A stretch of DNA of 7,544 bases from Pseudomonadota bacterium (lineage in GTDB: Bacteria; Pseudomonadota; Gammaproteobacteria; Competibacterales; Competibacteraceae): assembly GCA_018262135.1 (NCBI GenBank), contig JAGTSD010000076.1:1-7544 (forward strand), given 5' to 3'. The position numbers and the translations under genes are program-made. The notes below the pieces were generated by a model, which did no database searches, was not told the DNA's origin, and saw only the letters and a program-made list of their open reading frames with translations. Below, piece by piece: positions 5,832 to 7,544 of the stretch (position 1 is the stretch's first letter; the number at the start of each line of letters is the position of its first letter).

Positions 5832-6239
5832 TTAACGCGACCTACGGCATTCCGAGCCTTCCCCCCGTACGGTATTGGCATCCACCCATTGAAAATAGAA
5901 AGTCTCGCTTTTCAGACAGTGCATGGGTTTTCCATGGTATTCGGTTGGCCAACAATTCTTGATGTCGTAGTGAATGTAGCCCTCACCGGCCTTGTAAGTC
6001 CCTTCGTCGCCCGCCATCAGGGTTCCACACCGGTTCAACCTTGAAAAGGTTCCATTTGGCTTCAGAATCGTTTGTCCCTGGCACATTCCAAAAGGTGTGG
6101 GCGACAGGCTCCGGCACTCCCAAATGCCTACGACGCTCTGCGCCTGGGCCACATTCACCAAAGCATTCGCCGCAATCCCCATGGACCCCACGAAAAGCCA
6201 GCAGCAAACTCTGATGCAGTGGTTGGGTTTTCTGTTCAT
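5832..6239 (-). CDS. secreted six-Cys protein, lipocalin-like flavour
   Basis: A 135-residue protein with a Sec-type signal peptide: basic start (MNRK, R10), hydrophobic core to about 28, and likely cleavage at AQA-QS after residue 33. The mature part of about 100 residues has exactly six cysteines (42, 53, 71, 96, 108, 131), enough for three disulfides in the periplasm or outside. It opens with SVVGIWEC, then has LKPNGTFSR, EGTYKAGEGYIHYD and FYFQWVDANTVRG. This order of G-x-W, x-P-x-G-T-F, G-x-Y and a late V-D-x-N-T is typical of small lipocalin-like beta-barrel domains. I offer that as a fold-level resemblance only. The ATG at 6239 is chosen for CCTCC/GGAGG (6248-6252) eight bases upstream and for the signal peptide. 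The frame is open further upstream, but there it reads a recombinase relic. Confidence 0.75.
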   Translation of the reverse strand: MNRKPNHCIRVCCWLFVGSMGIAANALVNVAQAQSVVGIWECRSLSPTPFGMCQGQTILKPNGTFSRLNRCGTLMAGDEGTYKAGEGYIHYDIKNCWPTEYHGKPMHCLKSETFYFQWVDANTVRGEGSECRRSR

Positions 6240-6317
6240 GCTCCATCCCTCCAAAGCTGATAAGCCGATAGAATCTTTCTGAAGGAGAATGCGATCGCGA
6301 TCCTCTTCCCTTCCATG

Positions 6318-6540
6318 AAGCAGAGAGCGTGCCAATCGGTCATCCCGCAACTGCCCCGCCGCGAACTGCTCCACGTCGGCCGCCCGCACCCGTTGCCAGT
6401 CCTTGCCGGCTTCCGCCAGCCACGCCGCCCAGATGCCCCGCCGCACTGTGGCCCTTGGCGTAGCGCAGGTGGGAAAGGAACTTTTGGTGGGCCGCGTCGA
6501 ATTGACGTAATCTGACCTGAGGTGATCTACATTGACTCAT
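6318..6540 (-). pseudogene. XerC-type tyrosine recombinase, N-terminal relic
   Basis: On the minus strand, two frames together match the N-terminal SAM-like (core-binding) domain of XerC-type tyrosine recombinases. The first frame (6498-6439) reads DAAHQKFLSHLRYAKGHSAA. The next frame (from about 6431 to 6318) reads IWAAWLAEAGKDWQRVRAAD, then VEQFAAGQLRD and LARSLL. In intact proteins about 16 residues (the T-L-x-x-Y-x-x-D-L part) lie between GHS and the WL; here only 22 bases do. That implies a deletion of about 26 bp, which also shifts the frame. Everything after the first ~75 residues is missing, including the catalytic domain with its Arg, His and Tyr, so the product cannot be active. The first frame begins at an ATG at 6540, inside the leader of the divergent operon. 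The match is from memory of the family. Confidence 0.68.
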
Positions 6541-6545
6541 GCAGT

Positions 6546-6552
6546 GGGAGGG
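6546..6552 (+). promoter_or_regulatory. strong Shine-Dalgarno of the orphan operon
   Basis: GGGAGGG ends eight bases before the ATG at 6561. It selects this start over the in-frame upstream codon at 6522. Confidence 0.6.
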
Positions 6553-6560
6553 TGAACCCG

Positions 6561-6842
6561 ATGACCCCCGACGAACGCCACGTCAGCGCCCTGGTGGCTG
6601 CCTGCGCCAAGGAGGCCAGCACCCATATTATGGCCTACGCCCACGACGCCGGGCTGGATCCGCCTTCGTTCCTGGTGAACGTCGCGGCGGTGCTGGCGTC
6701 CGCCGCCCTGGCGGCCCAACCCGAAGACGAGCGGCTCGCCGCCTCCCGCCACATCCAGCACGCCCTGGGGCTGGTCCATTGCCTGGGCGACGGCGCAGCG
6801 CCCGCAGCCTGTGGCTTCGCCACCCCGGAGGCTCTGCAATGA
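6561..6842 (+). CDS. orphan small protein 1 of a three-gene operon
   Basis: I do not recognise this 93-residue protein. It is soluble, Ala-rich and probably all-helical. A first helix (4-30) holds C14, H22 and H28; a second (36-53) is AAVLASAALAA-like; a third spans 54-74. The tail (75-93) is Gly/Ala/Pro-rich with C74 and C84. There is no signal peptide or membrane helix. The start at 6561 has a very good Shine-Dalgarno. Its TGA overlaps the ATG of the next gene (ATGA). A TTGACG (6502-6507) followed by TACATT (6528-6533) could be a promoter, but the 20-base spacer is too long for a good sigma70 site. Strong G/C-ending codon use and the ribosome site support it as real. Confidence 0.72.
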   Translation: MTPDERHVSALVAACAKEASTHIMAYAHDAGLDPPSFLVNVAAVLASAALAAQPEDERLAASRHIQHALGLVHCLGDGAAPAACGFATPEALQ

Positions 6843-7075
6843 TTCTGCACTGGGTCCCACTGGTTTTGCATTACGGCGCCGGGATCGGCGTTCACCGGTC
6901 ACGGTTCGGGGAGGCCAGCCAGACCACCACCCAAAACGACCTGGTTCGGCTCCACGATGCCGGCTGGGAACTCTGTGTTTTACAGGTCGGGCTGACCCTG
7001 TCGGCCTGCAGGCGCCTCCTGCTGGAAGGCATCGAGCGCGTGGCTGGTCGCGGTATCGTGCGCCTGCACGGGTAG
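6839..7075 (+). CDS. orphan small protein 2 of a three-gene operon
   Basis: A 78-residue protein of unknown family. GGAGG (6827-6831) lies seven bases before its ATG, inside the end of the previous gene, and the two overlap by four bases, so translation is probably coupled. The N-terminus (MILHWVPLVLHYGAGIGVH) is hydrophobic but short. The middle (25-42) is polar, and residues 43-70 form a likely amphipathic helix with C46 and C57, ending in a basic segment. No membrane helix is certain. Alternative frames here give only Arg/Pro/Gly-rich peptides. The gene is likely real given the ribosome site and tight packing; function unknown. Confidence 0.68.
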   Translation: MILHWVPLVLHYGAGIGVHRSRFGEASQTTTQNDLVRLHDAGWELCVLQVGLTLSACRRLLLEGIERVAGRGIVRLHG

Positions 7076-7086
7076 GAGAGAGCATC

Positions 7087-7308
7087 ATGCGCATTGTGCT
7101 GCTGGTCGTGCTGGCCGTCATCGGCCTGACCCTGGCCCGCTGGCTGGGCCAGTCGCCGCCAGCGGCGCGCATTCCACCTCCAGCGGATTCCACCGCCGCG
7201 CCGGCCGTGCCGACCCGCCCGCAGGAATTGAAGCAGTTCGAGCAGGACCTCAACCGGTTCATGCAGGATGCCGCCAGCCAGCGCCGTCGTGAGGCCGATC
7301 CGCCATGA
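7087..7308 (+). CDS. orphan small protein 3, single-TM anchored
   Basis: A 73-residue protein with one N-terminal membrane helix (about 3-18, IVLLVVLAVIGLTLARWL). It is followed by a Pro/Ala-rich linker (22-43) and a charged helical tail (about 44-65, QELKQFEQDLNRFMQDA) that could form a coiled coil. There is no lipobox, and the helix may be an uncleaved anchor. AGGAG (7074-7078) overlaps the stop of the previous gene and lies eight bases before the ATG, so the three genes form one tight operon. The anchor plus helical tail fits a small partner of a membrane complex, but no family is recognised. Its last 50 bases overlap a convergent gene on the other strand. Confidence 0.7.
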   Translation: MRIVLLVVLAVIGLTLARWLGQSPPAARIPPPADSTAAPAVPTRPQELKQFEQDLNRFMQDAASQRRREADPP

Positions 7309-7544
7309 CGCCGCTCCTCGCCCAACCTGACCAACCAACATCGAGCAGACCCGCCAGGCCACCGAGGAGGCCAACGGTTGGACTGCCCAGGGCGATCAGA
7401 CAGCCGGCCACCAGGAACAGAGTACCCACCGCGGGTAGTCCCGAAACAAAGCGGTAACCGTCCAGGGAACCCCGTCGGCGCCGATACCACCACGGACGCA
7501 GGTGGGCCAGGTAGCCGATCTTGCCGCTCTTGAGGAACTGGATC
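7259..7544 (-). CDS. C-terminal part of a membrane protein running off the right edge
   Basis: On the minus strand a frame is open from the window edge to a TGA at 7259-7261, giving the last 94 residues of a protein whose start lies outside. It opens with FLKSGKIGYLAHLRPWWY, then RRRRGSLDGYRF, and then a hydrophobic hairpin (about 33-52 and 54-72, LPAVGTLFLVAGCLIALG and a Gly/Leu-rich second segment). Codons in the first 70 positions mostly end in G or C, and no plus-strand frame in 7309-7544 looks like protein. The Arg-rich segment before the helices would face the cytoplasm. I do not recognise the family. It overlaps the third orphan gene by 50 bp tail to tail. Confidence 0.55.
   Translation of the reverse strand, partial: IQFLKSGKIGYLAHLRPWWYRRRRGSLDGYRFVSGLPAVGTLFLVAGCLIALGSPTVGLLGGLAGLLDVGWSGWARSGVMADRPHDGAGWRHPA

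Noticed and set aside
5832..6446. Single open frame joining the recombinase relic to the secreted six-Cys protein
   Set aside because: A true fusion would bury a signal peptide in the middle. The strong Shine-Dalgarno and signal peptide at 6239 mark the real start, and the upstream part matches a different, decayed gene.
6480..6560. dif-like or attachment site beside the recombinase relic
   Set aside because: No paired 11-bp arms around a 6-bp centre resembling dif and no flanking direct repeat were seen.
7305..7457. Fourth small plus-strand gene overlapping the third by ATGA
   Set aside because: The 50-residue product is Pro/Arg/Thr-rich without structure, and the opposite strand reads as a membrane protein.
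6537..7493. 318-codon minus-strand open frame across the right end
   Set aside because: Ser/Arg/Gly-rich antisense shadow of the three small plus-strand genes, which have strong ribosome sites and tight packing.

Overview
The window is GC-rich (about 60-65% by eye) with strongly G/C-ending codons, ordinary bacterial start sites and Shine-Dalgarno sequences. It looks like the chromosome of a high-GC proteobacterium, probably a gammaproteobacterium. That placement is an inference from the AlkA-, GFA- and XerC-like proteins; no rRNA, tRNA or other phylogenetic marker is present.

Left part (1-1591, + strand): the C-terminal half of an EamA/DMT-family membrane transporter, whose frame is broken at the window edge, followed by an intact membrane protein with nucleoside-recognition (Gate) domains. 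A gene-free, partly AT-rich convergent spacer follows (1592-1758).

Middle-left (1759-3272, - strand): a compact group read right to left as GFA-family zinc protein, AlkA-type DNA-3-methyladenine glycosylase and small cupin. The last two overlap by an ATGA. The set is suggestive of handling one-carbon or alkylation damage, but the cupin's role is unknown. A stretch of about 400 bp (3273-3684) then holds no secure gene, only a possible 5' gene remnant at 3450.

Middle-right (3685-6239, - strand): five genes of unknown function, all membrane or exported. They are a 3-TM protein, a 6-TM protein, a tiny Tat-exported Cys-rich putative metal-binding protein, another small 3-TM protein, and a secreted six-cysteine protein of lipocalin-like flavour. 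The spacers of 97-206 bp argue against one tight operon.

Right end (6318-7544): an N-terminal relic of a XerC-type tyrosine recombinase (- strand), frameshifted by an apparent short internal deletion. Diverging from it is a tight three-gene + strand operon of small orphan proteins (6561-7308), each with a strong Shine-Dalgarno. A partial membrane protein enters from the right edge on the - strand and overlaps the end of that operon. The recombinase relic beside an orphan operon suggests accessory DNA, but no attachment sites or transposon ends were found. The Tat-exported Cys-rich mini-protein and the orphan operon are the most interesting items.
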